Below, piece after piece: positions 9,521-23,100 of a stretch of 37,976 nt of DNA (within the stretch, counting starts at the first letter, position 1; each line of letters starts with the position of its first letter). This DNA is from Chloromonas sp. AAM2 (taxonomy: Eukaryota; Chlorophyta; Chlorophyceae; Chlamydomonadales; Chlamydomonadaceae): positions 1,302 through 39,277 of the forward strand of contig QAXH01001176.1 in the NCBI GenBank assembly GCA_004335635.1. Reading direction: 5' to 3'. Below the pieces are notes generated by a model. It saw only the letters and a program-made list of their open reading frames with translations. It made no database searches and was not told the DNA's origin. The position numbers and the translations under genes were made by a program.

Positions 9521-12520
9521 ATGGCGCTCATGATGCGTAGCCTGAAGGCCTGTGGATCCAGTGTGCGTGGCCATCGTGCCACCTCAGCGCCACAGATCGC
9601 CCGGGTTCCGCAAGTTGTGCGATGCCAGAGCACCGCCGGACATCAAGAGGAGGCAACGGCCGCCTCAACAGTGTCGAAGCGCGTGGCGATCATGGGCATC
9701 GCAGCAGGCATTGCTGCAATGAGCCAGCCAAGGTTTGTGTTGTGTGTGGCCCGCGAGTCATTTCAATCCTGTGTGCCTCGGCCCTAGATTGTCTGACTTT
9801 CACCAGTGCCTACATGCGCTAGGTGCACAGCATCTTCCATCACACACTTGAGTGCAGACATGCAGTTCAGAGCATAGCCAGGAGAACCACACCTGCAGCG
9901 ATGCCCATGGAGCAGGGATGCTGCTGCATCACCGATCTGTTAGAGCACACTGCCCAACCACTGCTGTCAAGGCAGACATCACTGCACAAGAGAAGGACTC
10001 AATTCTGGACAGTGACCTCCACTGGCGCTCCCATCATGGTTGTTAGCAACTTAGAGTGATGTGAAAACTGTCCGGGATTGAGTCCAGTACTTGGATGCCC
10101 AACATGCCTTACGCTGCATATTGCCATCCCGGAATGGACACTTGAGGCGTGTCACTTGGTCATTTAGGCATTAACACTTGCACAGTCTCTGTTGTGTCTC
10201 TGACATCTGAACAGCACGCTCGTCCACAAGCTCCTATCAACCTTGAAAGCACTTCTCAGCTCACGCTATTCATGTTGGTGTTTTGCAGTGCTCTGGCTGC
10301 CGATGCCCCCGACACAACCATCACTCAAAGGGTGTTCTTTGACATCAGTGTGGGCGGACAGCCGGCTGGACGCATCGTGCTGGGCATGTTTGGTGGGAGC
10401 GTACATCGGCGGTTGGCTGTTTTGAGGGCACACGTGGGGCAGCTGCTTCTTTGGGCTGGACTCAATTTCAAGGAATGCATATGCAAGGACACACGTTTGT
10501 GTATGTGCACGCCTGATTGTTCAGAATCCCACAGAACATACCCTGAACGGTGCTAGTGGCAATCATGACTGATGATGGCTCGCGCTCATGCATGTGCCAT
10601 TGCAGGCAACGCCACCCCTAAGACATGCGCCAACTTCGTTGCACTCGCAACAGGGGAGAAGGTAGGAGGGTTGGCCGCGAGTCAGTTTCTGTTTGGCTTG
10701 TGAGATTTAATTTGACATCAACCATGATTGCGTTGTGCAGGGTTTTGGCTACAAGGGCTGCATCTTTCACAGGTGTGTGTTATGCCATGTTGTGTGGCTC
10801 GCAGCAGCTGTTGGGTGAATCTCATGTTCCATATCTGTATACGTATATATGCCGCTTTGTTTGCATGTATATAATGCCATTGACTTCCAGATAAGCTCCT
10901 CATGGAATTTCCACATTCCCTCTACAGGTCCATAGTTCATCGCATGTTCAATGTGAAGTGCCTCGGGCATCCAAACAGCCTTTGCAGCTACATTGCCCGT
11001 CTTACTGCAGGCTAGGGTGTCTGCTTGCAGGGTGATCAAGAACTTCATGATCCAGGGCGGTGACTTCGAGCGAGGCAACGGCACAGGCGGTTACAGCATG
11101 TGGGTCCCGTGTCCACCATGAGCATACGTATCACATGCCGTCACTACCGTCAGTGCTTGCACCACTTCTTTACGTTGCTTGCTGCGCACGCATGCATCCG
11201 ACAGCGTCTAAGCCCAGCCTCGATTGGAAAAAAAAGATGTTTGCCAGTTCTGGGACAGTTTCCAAGGACTGCACTGAAGTCAGTGTGCCAACATGGAACC
11301 CCTGGAAGCAGGGTGTATGCCAGGGTCCAGGGCTAGTCGGGAGGCAGGGAATTTTGACATTTTGGTTACAGTTGGTGAGGTAACTTGGCTAACAAAATGA
11401 TGTAATTTAACAAAATCAACATAGAAAAGGACAAGAAATCAAGAAATCTCCGGAATTCGTCCATGCGCGATGTTTGGAGTGGTTACAAGGTTGACCACCA
11501 CTCTCATGCGTGCTTGCATGGTCTCCAACGTTGAGGACTGCTACGTCCAGTTGGCACGCATGCAACACTTCCTCTCACATGTGCGTGAAGCTGACAGGGT
11601 GGGTCGTTGGTTGAGGGCGTGTGTAATGGGTATGTGGGCCCCCTCACATGCCCCTCGTGTCACCCACGTGGTTGCAGTTACAGCCGCAAGTTCCCGGACG
11701 AGAACTTTTCAGTGCCCCACGCCCCGGGTGTCCTCAGCATGGCCAACGCAGGGCCAAACACTAACGGATCGCAGTTCTTCATCACAACGGTGAGCTAAGC
11801 AGCCAGATTATGCACTGGCACTGGCACAGGACAGCAAGCAAGCCAGGTGCTCTCGGCATATTGCATTTCAGGCCCTGTATGTTGAGACTGCTGAAGGTGG
11901 TCTTGTCATCCAGTGTTGATGTCATCTGCAGTCTTCCAGCACATGAACAAGACTGGCTCTGCTGGCTGCAGGTCGACACGCCCTGGCTGAATGGCCGCCA
12001 TGTGGTGTTCGGAAAGCTGATGGAGGTGCGTTTAGTGTCCTGTTGTGTCAATATGTCATTGTGCACAGTGCAGCCATCAGTGTGCACCCGTCGTGGAATC
12101 AAGGCCTCACACCTGGATGTCCCTGGCCAGCGGATACTTGCATTCCTTGGTCCCTGCTCTTTTCTCTAATTCATTTTCGTTTCACTCTGCACAACTCTCA
12201 ATTCGTGTGTCTTCCAGTCTGTAGTCAGTGTTGCAGTCTCTGGCCACTGATGCTCTTGTAGTACTGGTGCACATTCTCTGCACAGCGTTCGGTCACTTGC
12301 ATGGCAATATGACTTGATTCCACTGCTCCGGAGTTCGAGTTCTCTGTGATCGTAGACCTGCAGTTTGCTGTTGTTACATCCTGGTCTAACTACCAGGCGC
12401 TTCTGCCCATCTTGTGCGCAGGGTGGTGATCTGCTGGATAAGATCCAGAACGTGAGCGTGGACCGCGGGGCGCGCCCTCTGGACAAGGTCGTCATTGACA
12501 ACTGCGGGCTCGTGGCTTAG
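9521..12520 (+). CDS. CYP20-2: Thylakoid-lumen cyclophilin (peptidyl-prolyl isomerase)
   Basis: Eight exons join in phase: 9521-9732, 10289-10392, 10606-10661, 10741-10772, 11031-11099, 11678-11789, 11972-12025 and 12422-12520 (738 nt, 245 aa). The first ~74 residues form a bipartite import signal: a basic Ser/Ala-rich chloroplast transit region, then SKR and a hydrophobic core ([12 protein letters not shown]) ending SALA|AD, a typical lumenal processing site. The mature ~171-aa domain is a complete cyclophilin. Catalytic-site motifs are intact: [13 protein letters not shown] (Arg, Phe, Met, Gln), [15 protein letters not shown] (Ala, Phe) and WLNGRH (Trp, Leu, His). It should catalyse proline cis-trans isomerisation in the thylakoid lumen. 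The symbol is by resemblance to plant CYP20-2 (shared DRGxRP tail motif). KR rather than RR leaves Sec versus Tat import open. The start ATG (GCAAGATGG) opens the transit peptide. Confidence 0.93.
11231..11429 (+). mobile_element. Truncated MITE-family copy in intron 5 of the lumenal cyclophilin
   Basis: The core GTTTGCCAGTTCTGGGACA at 11239-11257 opens a stretch that parallels the interior of the 4153-4386 element: a CTAGTC motif, then GGCAGGG, TTGACA, GGTTACAGT and AAAATCAAC in the same order. The right inverted terminus is missing. Confidence 0.55.
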
Positions 12521-12598
12521 CTGCATTGCTACACCTGTGCCAAGGATGCTTCATTGGCTGAGCACCTGGCTTGCCATGACGGTTTGCCAGCAACGTGC

Positions 12599-12603
12599 TG
12601 TAA
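12599..12603 (+). terminator. Poly(A) signal TGTAA of the lumenal cyclophilin
   Basis: TGTAA lies 79 nt after the TAG stop at 12518-12520. TGTAA is the standard chlorophyte polyadenylation signal, so a short 3' UTR is expected. Confidence 0.55.
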
Positions 12604-14133
12604 CTATAACTGTTTTAATTACATCAGCGTGCTTGACTGGGTCTAGCGTGCTGTTGTGCCAGAGGAACGTTGCAACGTCAACTGTCACGTGGTAAAGATG
12701 GAAACCAGACAAGGTTGACGACTTGTGTGTTACATGGGTTCCTTGTTTCCTCGTGCACCAGCGTTGATAAGCAATTCATGAGCTGGATGGCACCCTCAAG
12801 CAGAAGCGAACAACCCACACACACCACTATTTTTTGGATCATGGGTGAAAAACAAGAGTCTGGCAAAGTAAGCTACAAGGCCCTCCTTATATATTTTATT
12901 GGCACGGTAACAGACAAACACATTCTCATAAACGCAAAGAAAGAAAGAAGATCTTGAGTAAGCTAAAAGTACACGCACTGCCGAACAAAAACAACAGGAA
13001 CAGGGTCAAGATGAAGACTCCGCCACTAGGATACATACAGTTGTATTTGCAGCTGTAAGACAGTGCATTTGACTGACTGCACACGGTGTAGACATAGACA
13101 AGCCTTTGATCAGGAAAAAGGGTTACAAACGAACCGAGAGTTTTCCCAGATGGTAAAAGAAAGATGAGGGCCATGCCTGTACTAGCACAAGCAGGGCTAC
13201 AGAAACGTATACAGCCACTGCTGCTGTCCACTGGCGTTTTGTATGTGCTGCGATCTGAAAAGATCTGATGGCGACAGTAAGTTTGGGTACAGAGAGAAGG
13301 TCGTGGCCAGAACCAGCTACTGAAAGACCTAAAAGAAAGACGTAGGCAGCCGGCCAAAAGAAGAGAAAAACATCAGCGAGCAGAACACAAACCTGTTCAA
13401 GCGCTAGTATCTACTAACAAGCATACAAGAAGAAGAGGACACGCACGCAAGGAGATCATCGTTGTGTCCAAACATATGCATCTAGAGCGCAAACTAGAGC
13501 AGTTCAATCAATGTTTTTTTTAACGGGTCCCTGCCAAACGGCTCATCTTTGACATGTATCATCAGGGATCAAAACAGTTTGTCCTGCCAAATGGGTCACG
13601 TGACTGACCCGTCCTTGGACGTGGCACAGCGGCACAACCGTCTTCTGCTTGCGCACATTCGGTCACAGCACTGCAGCAATAAGCACAGCTACAGTAAATA
13701 AACAAGCCTAAGGGTGTATCCGGGGGTCACTACCTGCCAAATGAAGTCAGGATCAAGCAAGGGCCAAAAGGGGCTATGATCATCCAAGTTTGGCATCATA
13801 AGCGCAGAAAAGCAGCTTTCCACTACTCCAGCATCCGCGAACAGTCAAAACCAAGATGACAGCGGCTGGCGATCCACCCATCAACGGCCTGGACCTCACA
13901 GAGCCTGGCCATACTTCTGCCCATCCCACCAGCAGCTGCTATACTGCAAGGCATTCGACTCGATCCTGCGAAGCCCTGCTCATACAATGCTTCAACTTTG
14001 ATCAAATTGTAGGCATGCCCACACACATAAGCTCTCCAAGGGGCACACGGCTGCACGTGCACAGTGGCAACATCGCTAAGCTGCCGCACTCAAAACGTGG
14101 TTCCATCTCAGAACCGCACCAGAAGATTGCTGC
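12604..14133. other. Intergenic between the lumenal cyclophilin and XDH 3' ends
   Basis: The two genes converge here. No gene is recognised in 1.5 kb on either strand. A minus-strand TGTAA (TTACA at about 13123-13127) is the nearest candidate poly(A) signal for XDH, implying a 3' UTR of about 1 kb. The phrase CTGCCAAA recurs several times between 13530 and 13745 with no evident function. Confidence 0.45.
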
Positions 14134-17100
14134 TCAGCAGGAGATCTTGGCTCTGAAGTCGCTGGGTGCGTAGTCCGCGGCAATGGGGTCGGCGCACAAC
14201 AGGCGCAGGCGCTCCGGAGTGGCCGGCGCGTCCAGGACAAAGTACTCGGTCAAACCCATGTCCCTGGGAAGCACACGCAGGGGCGATGGCAGATAAAGGA
14301 CAGGTACAAACAGTACAGCATCCTGACTAGTGCTGCCAACCAGTGACCATCTTCAGTATGCCAGTATATCTTCAAGTGTTGTCCAACCAGACCGGCTGTT
14401 CTATCACCACTGTAAACCTGGCCATGGGAGCAGTTTGCGATCCAATGATAGCAGCCCCTCCCATCAAGTGTGTAGGAGGTTCAGCGGAGGCTAGCACCGG
14501 GTCTGCCTTTCAAAAGCACTGAGCATTTGACAGCGCCCAGCACTGAGGCTGCTGCTTCCACCACCCATTCCACCACCCAATCCACCACCCATTCCACCAC
14601 TCACTTGCGTGCTGCATACACTGCCTCCTTGAGGGCGAAGAACACGCTGGACCCCAGGTGGAAGGGAGGCTCGCCCACAGCCTGTGTGGGCAGACAGCAG
14701 GCCACACACAACATCACGATCACACGGCACGATGTGAGGATCATCACAGAACGCAATCCTGTTGCACTGCGCACGGGCTGCTAACAATACAGGGAATTCA
14801 AACCTGGGTAAGACCAGTGCCTGGTGCTCCTGCCCACGTACCTGGGATATGATGATACTTAAGAACCAGCGCATCAGCCCCAGGGTACAATGCATACCGT
14901 GAAATGGTGCCGGAATATGATGAAACTTCCAGCGCACCCCATGCATAACCTTGGATGACCAGTGTCTCACCTTGGACGAATGCACAGCGCGCACGTTGGG
15001 TGCATCCCTGAGCAGCGCCACGCGGAAGTCGACTGGGATGTCGTTAGCGCTGGGGATCTTGTAGGTGCCCGGGCCCTTGGTGAAGAGGTGCCCGGGGCGG
15101 ATCCACTGGTGCTGCAGGTCGCCCCACTGCAGCTCCTCCAGACACAGCCAACCCATGCCCTGGACGAATCCGCCCTCAACCTGCAACCAGGGCGTGGCGC
15201 AGGGGGCGGGTGGGTGATGGTGCAGAGGAAGGGGGTGGGGACCAGCGGATCTGGAGTCACAGGTCAGTCGGTTGGTACAGTAACACTTGATAAAAATTGG
15301 GGTGTGTAAGTGTGCTGGGAACGGAGTGATTGTAGGAGGCATGGTGGGTGCAATAAGAGACGTTGAGAAAGAGCTTCCGACATAGGAAGCAGCCGGCGGG
15401 TAGCAATCAAATCGAAGCGCAAGTGCAGGGGTGCACGGCACTGATCGGTCTCAAACAGGCGCAGCGTGCTGTGGGTATGCTAATCTACTCACACGCCCCC
15501 ACGTGCACATGTCCGTGTGCCATCGGCAAACCGACAGGGCCTCACTATGCTCTACAAGTGTCCTCACCTTCAGGCGCGTAATTCTTGGAGAGATCTTGTG
15601 TCTAGCTGCAGTGCGGTGGGTTGAACCATGAAAAGCCATGTAATGATGAATGATGATGTCCTCACCTGCCCTATGTCAATGGCTGGGTTGAGGGGGTTGC
15701 CCACGTCCATTACCACATCAGCGCGCAGCACGTGCCAATCGCCAGTCAGCACGTCAAGCTCCACCTCCGAGACTGAGGTGCCCTGGGAGTGCGACGGAAC
15801 AACGACAAGCAAACGAGTGAGGACAGTTGATCTCAGCAGCTCAGGCGCACTAGGATGGCTGCACTAAACAAAATGACACCTGCATGCACAACGTTTATAT
15901 GCCTGACCCGGTGCAGTAATGCTATTACACATGTGTTGGATGACCTTGTCGTTGGGCAGGTACCACACCGGCAGTGGAGTGGCTGCACTGGACAAAACAC
16001 AGTCTCTGCATATGTGGCTGGCTAATGCTGGCTACGTTCACGCGTTCATCTGTTTGACCATGGGGGTTGGGCTTAACCACCCGGCCTCCTTACGCCGACC
16101 GGCGTCCCCTTCCTTCCTTCCTTCCTTCCTTTCTTTCTTTCTTTCTTTTTTTCTTTCTTTCTTTCCATTTGTTTGATGCGGTGATTGCGCGTGTGACAGT
16201 TCACACCTACGTCAGTCCTGAGCACCTCTGTAAAATGACAGCGCTCACAAAATTGGTGTGCACATCAGCACTCAGAGCAACCCTAAAATGACCATGTCTG
16301 AAAACCTAATGTTTCCAATGTGTTTGTTGGGCTGCCGGAGGCAGAGATTTCTTGCAGAAGGTTTCCAAAAGCAGCACTCACAAAGCAGAAGTAGTTGAAG
16401 GGCCTGTTGCCGCCAAAGCCCGTGATATCCGGCGTGATGTAGAAGCCGTGCGCACTCAGGTCCACTCGCTCCAGGTACGCGGCGTTGACTATCTTGTACC
16501 ATTCAGCGTCTGAAAGGCAAGGGGGACGCAGCGGAGGTCGAGAAGGATGTCTTGAACTGACGGCAGTTATGCAGCGGGTAGTGGAGCGATGCCTCAAGGC
16601 CTCAAAGAACGAGCGAATGCCATAAGGCAGGTGGCATGGTTCACGTAATGAGCGGGGAACACATGCCTAGTAAGGGGCTATAACATTCTGTCGATCAATA
16701 AAATGGCACCAGGGTAGCTTGGGTATATAGGCCGTCATACAGTGGGTGGTGAACAGATGCCTCAGGACCTCAAGGAACGAGCAACTGCCTTCAGGCCTCA
16801 AAGGAAACAAGCGTCTTGACGGTGAAGTGGTAGTTCGTACCGTTGACATGTGCTTCTGCAGACTGAACACTGGTGACACTTGACTGCTCAATATGGCTGC
16901 TGTGGTGCTCGATAGGGCTGCTTGACTGCTCGATATGGCTGCTCGATAGGTAGGTGATGTGTGATATGGGTAAACGAATGCTTTGTGAGGGGAAGAAGCA
17001 CAGCGAACCTTGAATGTGAAGATGGTAAACTTTTTATGCGTGACGCTGGAGATACTGACTGTTGGGTATGGCTGCCGTTTGATAGATGAGTGGAGACGAT

Positions 17101-20100
17101 GTTGAATGCACCCACCGGGCATTTTCTCCTGGAACGGCTTGAGCCTGTCGGCGATCTGCCTGCACGCGTCCAGCACCGCCGCCCCGTACATGTCGGACGA
17201 CGCACTGGCAGCCGTGGGGCTCGCATTGGGCACCTTGTCGGTGGAGGTCTCGCTCACAAACACCTTGGACAGGGGCACGCCCAGGCACTGAGCCGCAACC
17301 TGCAACAGTGCTTACAAGTCGGTTTGGCAGTTTTTTGTCGGTTTTGGCGGTTTCTCGTTGCTTTTGTTCGTTTTATGCATGTGTCTACGGTGGAAGCGAT
17401 GAGCGAAGCTAGGACGAGCACTGACCTGCGCCATCTTCGTGTGCAGCCCCTGGCCCATCTCCACGCCGCCGTGTGTGACCAGCACGCTGCCATCCAGGTA
17501 CACATGCACCAGGGCACCCGCCTGCGCAGACAGCACACACACGCTTGCCGTCAGATCTCAACACCACACACTCGAGCGCCAGCCTGGAGGTGCCGCATAT
17601 TGAGGAAGGGTGCAACATCATCACATCAGCCATTGAGCAGCGAACAATGTGCTCACAGGCAAAGGTTGTCACAAGAATGACCCGGGTCCCAAGCCTCTCC
17701 CTGGTCCAGATAGTGATTTTGTTTCTTACAGTTAGCCCCGCCACATTCACCTGGTTAAGGAACTTGGTCGTGAAGGATATGCCGAACTTGGTCGGGACAA
17801 TGGCGATGCCACGCTTGCGCCAGCGGTTGGCAGCGTTGAACGCCTCCGCCTCGGCCCTGCGACGCGTGTACTCGCAGGTGTCCCGGGCCTCGCGCCAGCA
17901 CACGGGGGCGCGGTTGTGCTCGAGCACCTGCAAGGGTAACACACCATGTGCTTGTTGGTGGGGCATTCACTATTATGTCTATATCTATTATTGTTATCTC
18001 TGTTATTGTTGTAGCTGTTATTATCAATGACAGTATTATTGTTAAGGTTGCGCGTACAACTGAGAACTCGGCCCAGGTTGCACGAACCAAACGAGTCAAC
18101 ATCTGTCAAGCTCGCCATGCAAGCATGGTTTGCTGTGCAGTGGCGAGGCACCGCAAGCCAGAACAACTCACTTGCCCAAGCTCGCATGATGTCTTGTGCA
18201 GGTGCAGGCAGTCCTATCCTGCGAGTGTTGTTCCCTTCACCCACCTGTCCAAAGTGTGTGGTTGCCCCCTCCTGGTACATGTTGAGCTCCCTTATCTCGT
18301 GGTCCGGCCGGCCCACCACTCGCGCTATCTGCTCCGTCCACATCTCAGCGAACATTAGACCCTGCAACAGATTAGAGTATGGGCAGCAAATCATCAACAT
18401 AAGGCGTTCAACAAGCATCAGAACCTGCACTGACGCCAAACATGACTCTCATGCACACTGTGCAAATGCATAAACTCGAGCGTGCCAAAGCTAAGATCTG
18501 GAATACGATGCCACCTGCGTGCTTGTTGCTGTCGCTGTATGCAAGCAGTTGCACAGAAACTCTTGCCTTCTCTGACGTTACAGCAGGCCTCGAGCCTCGA
18601 CTTTACTTTCCTTTCGCCTGCTGAAAGCCTGTGAGCATGCAATTACTTTGTGTTTGCCGTCACACGATTCCTCTGCCTGCTTGCCCCCGCCCACCTGCGG
18701 CCCACCGAAGCCCCGAAACGCCGTGTTTGACGCCTGGTTGGTGCGGCAGAGCTTGCCCGCCAGGCGCATGTGTGGCACCTTATACACGTTGTCGCTGTGC
18801 ATCAGCGCACGGTCCATGATAGAAGCGCTAAGGTCCTGAAGCAAGCAGGAAGATGCACCGAAAATGCATCCCAGGGCATGTGCATTCAACGTGTCATCAT
18901 GTCAGGTCTACAGCTGCATCCCTGAGCGTAGATAAAGTTGTGTATTGCCTCCCATAGACGATCCGAGACAAGAGAACTACTTTGTACGCCATGGTTCAAT
19001 CCAATGCATGTGCTGCACTGCTCATGACACTGAGCATGCGCATGTGACGACGGAATGTTGAGATGAAGAGGCTACAAGCTATCTTGAACAAATGATCAGT
19101 CAACTGCCTGCATGATCGGCTGGCTCCTGCCCAGCTTGACCCGCGCCTGTCCCCTGAGTGCTGCACAAGTTCCTGTGTCTTCCATCTCACAGTTTTGTGT
19201 CGTCCACACTCAAGTTGCCTGCCCCTACTCACCCAGCTGTTGCCTGCCCCTACTCACCCAGCTGTTGCCTGCCCCAACTCACCCAGCTGTTGCCTGCACC
19301 AACTCACCCAGCTGTTGCCTGCCCAAACTCACCCAGCTGTTTCCCGCGTTGCTGTACAGTTGCATGTCCACCGCCATGACCTGGCCCTCGCTGGTAAACC
19401 CAACCTTGTAGTGGCACATGAACGCATGGCGGTGACCTGCACAACACACCACATGAAAGACTTAGACATGGTCATGGACAGGAGCGCATGCCAAGCAACT
19501 ACCACAGCACTGCAGGTGACTCAAAATAGAGAGAGAGAGAGAGAGAGAGTGTGTGTGTGTGTGTGCGCGTGTGTGTGTCTCCTTTGGAGTGCGCTTTTCC
19601 ACACCAAGGAATGGAGCAATGATGGCAATGCCGTGCCACACCCGCATCTTGGCAAGAGAAGGCTTACTTTGGCTTGAACTGTCCTCAGCAGCCTGATTGA
19701 GCTGATGCCCGCAAGCGCTTGCTAACGAGGGCTTGAAACCCCTGTTTGTTCCCTTAGGTATGAGAATCATGTGCTCCATCCTAAAGCATGGAAAAGCGCT
19801 CCCTATGTCACCCAAGCCGTACGCCTTTGCTCGCATTGTTCCTCGCACCGGGCTAGATTACAGCTGAACCCTCACACCTGTCATCTGCATGTCCTCATCT
19901 CTATCCAGCGTGAGTTTGACTGGCCGCCTGAGGTGGTATGCAGGCACAGCGGCCGCACAGTGCAGGAAGATGCTGCGCGTCTCCTTCCCGCCAAACCCGC
20001 CGCCCAGCCGCTTGGCTTTGGACACCACGCGGTTGGCGGGCACACCCAGCACGGCGGCAACAAACTTCTGGTGCTTGGCCGGCGCCTGGGGGAAAGGTAG

Positions 20101-23100
20101 CAAAACAAGACGGTGTGAACGGTGATGCTGCCATTTGGAGACAGCTACAGAGCTGCAATGAGCGAGCAGAACAGCGGACTGTTTGCCACTGACACCGTGG
20201 ACAAGTGGCACTTGACCTCGCAAGTGGACAAGTCAGCTCTTGCTTTGTAACAGAGGCGATAGTGCAGTTGCTTGACCCTTTCCCTCTTTCCCTCTTACCT
20301 ACCAGTGTGCTGCAAGCCAGTGTGCTGCCCATTGCCTGTAACCTTCCCTCGTCTAGTTGAGCTGCACACTTCCAACTTCAGGTGTGCTGCCCACCTCCCA
20401 CCCTACGTGTGCCGCACATCAGCGCACCTGTGTGGACGCGTGGATGGTGAACTCGTTGTTTTCTGAGGGCACCACCGTGCAGCAATTGGTCTCCAGGTAA
20501 AAGTGCTCCTGACCGCCAACCTGCACAGGCAGCACAACACATGGCAGCGGCGCTTGAAGGTAGGTGAGGAGTGGAAGCAGGGAAGTGAAGTCAAGACAAC
20601 ACCAGAGTTGGCTGATTGCTTGCTGAGAATCATGACACTTTCTGAATCAATTAATGCAACGAAACAAGATGGTCCCTGTTACAAGGCAAAGCCGTTGAAA
20701 ATCCTGCCATTGAACCGATAAAAGGTGATCCTGTTACTTCCATTTGCTCAGTCATCTCATTGTCACCTTGTACGTGCCGGTGATGACGTGGTCGGCGGAC
20801 GCCAGGGCCTCCTCAACATTGCCGCACTCCAAACGGTTGGCGTAGCTACGAGCACATGACAGCACAACCCGACGACATCAAATCTCCTGCAGTGCCTGCA
20901 TCTTGGGGCCTCTTGTGACATAAAGTGTCTGTAACAAGCTGTTAGCCACCATTGGACCCAGGGGCATGGCGAGGCCTGTCATAACACATTCACTGGCTCA
21001 GGTGCTCTTGCTGGGTCAGGTGGCAGTGGCTGCATTGCATGTGTACCATCCACATGCATCCATGAGCCGCACCCCTACTCTCTCCCCCTCTCCCAATCCA
21101 CCACGACCTGCACCTCCTTCCCCCCTGCTGATTTGCCCCTCCCATGCTAATTTGCCCCCTATTTTGCCCCCCTGCCTTGCACCCTCCTGCCGTACCTATA
21201 GATTTACCCTTTGTTTTAGCTGTTCTTACCCCCCCCTCCCCCTCTTCCTCACTATCAAACACCTATGAGACAATTACCTGTAGAATGCCCCTGCTGCAAT
21301 CGCCTCCTCACAGCTCATGATAGCAGGCAGTTCCTCGTACTCTACTAACACTAGCTTAGCGGCACGACGCGCAATGGCCTCGGTATCCGCAACCACAACG
21401 CCAATGATCTGCACACGACACGGCCAGTGACAGCTACGTATGAACCTACAGTGGTGACTAACCCATCAATGCCACCAAGCAAACCACGTGAGCCTGGGCT
21501 TGCATTTTAGTACCTTCCGGTGCTATTTCACCTTCAGGGCTGCATGCCCATCGTCACTGGAACCTTCCATGAAATTTCCTAGCATGCTGTTCATAAGTGT
21601 CCCTAAAATCTTGGCCATGCCTACATGGAAGGCCAATGCAATCAGTTATGGTAGTGGCATTGCAGCGAGCCATGTGATGTGCGCAGTGAGGTCACACTTC
21701 TCACCTGCCCCACACACGTGACCAGCTCACTGGCATACACCTCCTCATCTGCCACCACGGGCCCGATGGCGTTGGTGCCCGGCACGTCCCTGTGACCATA
21801 GTACCCCGCCACACCAGGCAACTGCAGAGCACAGAGCATGACACAAACACTCGAAAAATCAAAGTAAATGGATACGCCCGGCAATACGCAAGCACCTGAG
21901 CAGGCTCACCGGAGAGCTCGGAGCACTAAACAAAGAACGGGAGGAGGAGAGCCAGGTGCAGGGGCATGTTGCACAGGTTGTAAGAGCCAGGCAAGTTGAT
22001 GTCAGACGCTCTCGTCTCTTTCCTACCTCACCAATGAACGCACCCAGGACGGGCGGACAGGCTGTGTGTGTAACATGTCGTTCCTGCTGTTCCTGCATAA
22101 AGGCTCCCCCTCCCTCGAATCTGCCTACCTCCAGTGCCTTGCTTGGGTCCACCCTGACGATCCTTGCATGAGGCTTGGTGCTTGTCACGCACGCCGCCAC
22201 CAGCGCGTCGCCACTCAGCTTCATGTCGTCCACATACGTGGCCTCGCCTGAGACCTGCGCATGACACACAGGGAAGAGGTGAAGGACACGTTGATAATCA
22301 GAGCCGCCTGACCTTGGCATACAAAGGCGGAAACCAGCACATAGTTCAATGGGCACTGGCCAGAGTCCTGGTAGGGCTTTTTGTAGCGGCTTTTCTACTG
22401 AAAAGGAGCAGCAGTCGCATAGTTGAAAGAACTGCCTCAGGCTTGCACTTAAACAGCAACTACCAACCCGACATGACGAGCATCAAGCAAGAGTCAAGTT
22501 GCCTTGTGTCTTGCACGTTCTGACCTGCAGATCGGCTGCCATGTGCTGGTATGGCTGCCCCACCACATCCCCGGGGAGGGGCTCCGCATGGAACTGAACG
22601 CCATGCGCGTGCGGCCGGTCGTATGCCTTGGCAGCACAGCGCTCCTCAGCGCTGAGACCGCTCTGATAAGCAGCCTGTGGGCGTGACAGTCAGCAGTACA
22701 GCAGCATCACCTGGCAGCAATCACAAGTAGGCACAAGCAGGCAAGCCATTTCCAGCTCCGGCCACCACCCTGCTCCCGCCATGACTCCTGCTGTGCTTTA
22801 TGCGGTCTTGCCTTCATACAAAGACTGTCGTCGCCTTGATTTTAAATCTCTCAATGCCGCCATTGCCTCCAAGGACACCTCCCTGTGACCGGCCATCAGC
22901 CCCATGGGCATGTAGCTGGCCTGTAACTCCCTCTTGAGCCTCACCTGGCTATCTGCCTCCAGCAGGCAGGCCACATGCACGTAGTACTTGAACAGGAAGG
23001 AGGCCGCCAGCGCCCTGCGGTACTCCACCTTCCCGCCCGGAGCGCTGTCGCCGATCAACACGTCCTTCTTCACAGCTGAGAGCGCACACGACAGAGTGGC

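Larger units (their letters stand above)
14134..22674 (-). other. XDH: XDH exons 14-31: molybdopterin (Moco) domain
   Basis: Exons: 22674-22525, 22254-22129, 21821-21705, 21408-21278, 20845-20767, 20520-20428, 20085-19878, 19436-19333, 18835-18695, 18361-18245, 17927-17751, 17521-17426, 17299-17116, 16509-16382, 15782-15666, 15180-14971, 14681-14605 and 14263-14134. Motifs include [118 protein letters not shown] and AVGEPPF. These cover the whole substrate and cofactor pocket. The stop is TGA at 14136-14134. Confidence 0.95.

Noticed and set aside
12796..13357. Minus-strand open frames downstream of the lumenal cyclophilin
   Set aside because: Composition is hydrophobic and irregular with no family motif, and no consistent exon chain could be built.
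14491..15441. Long minus-strand open frame of 316 codons
   Set aside because: Only 14971-15180 is XDH exon 29. The rest is intron read-through with low-complexity sequence; exon 30 uses another frame.
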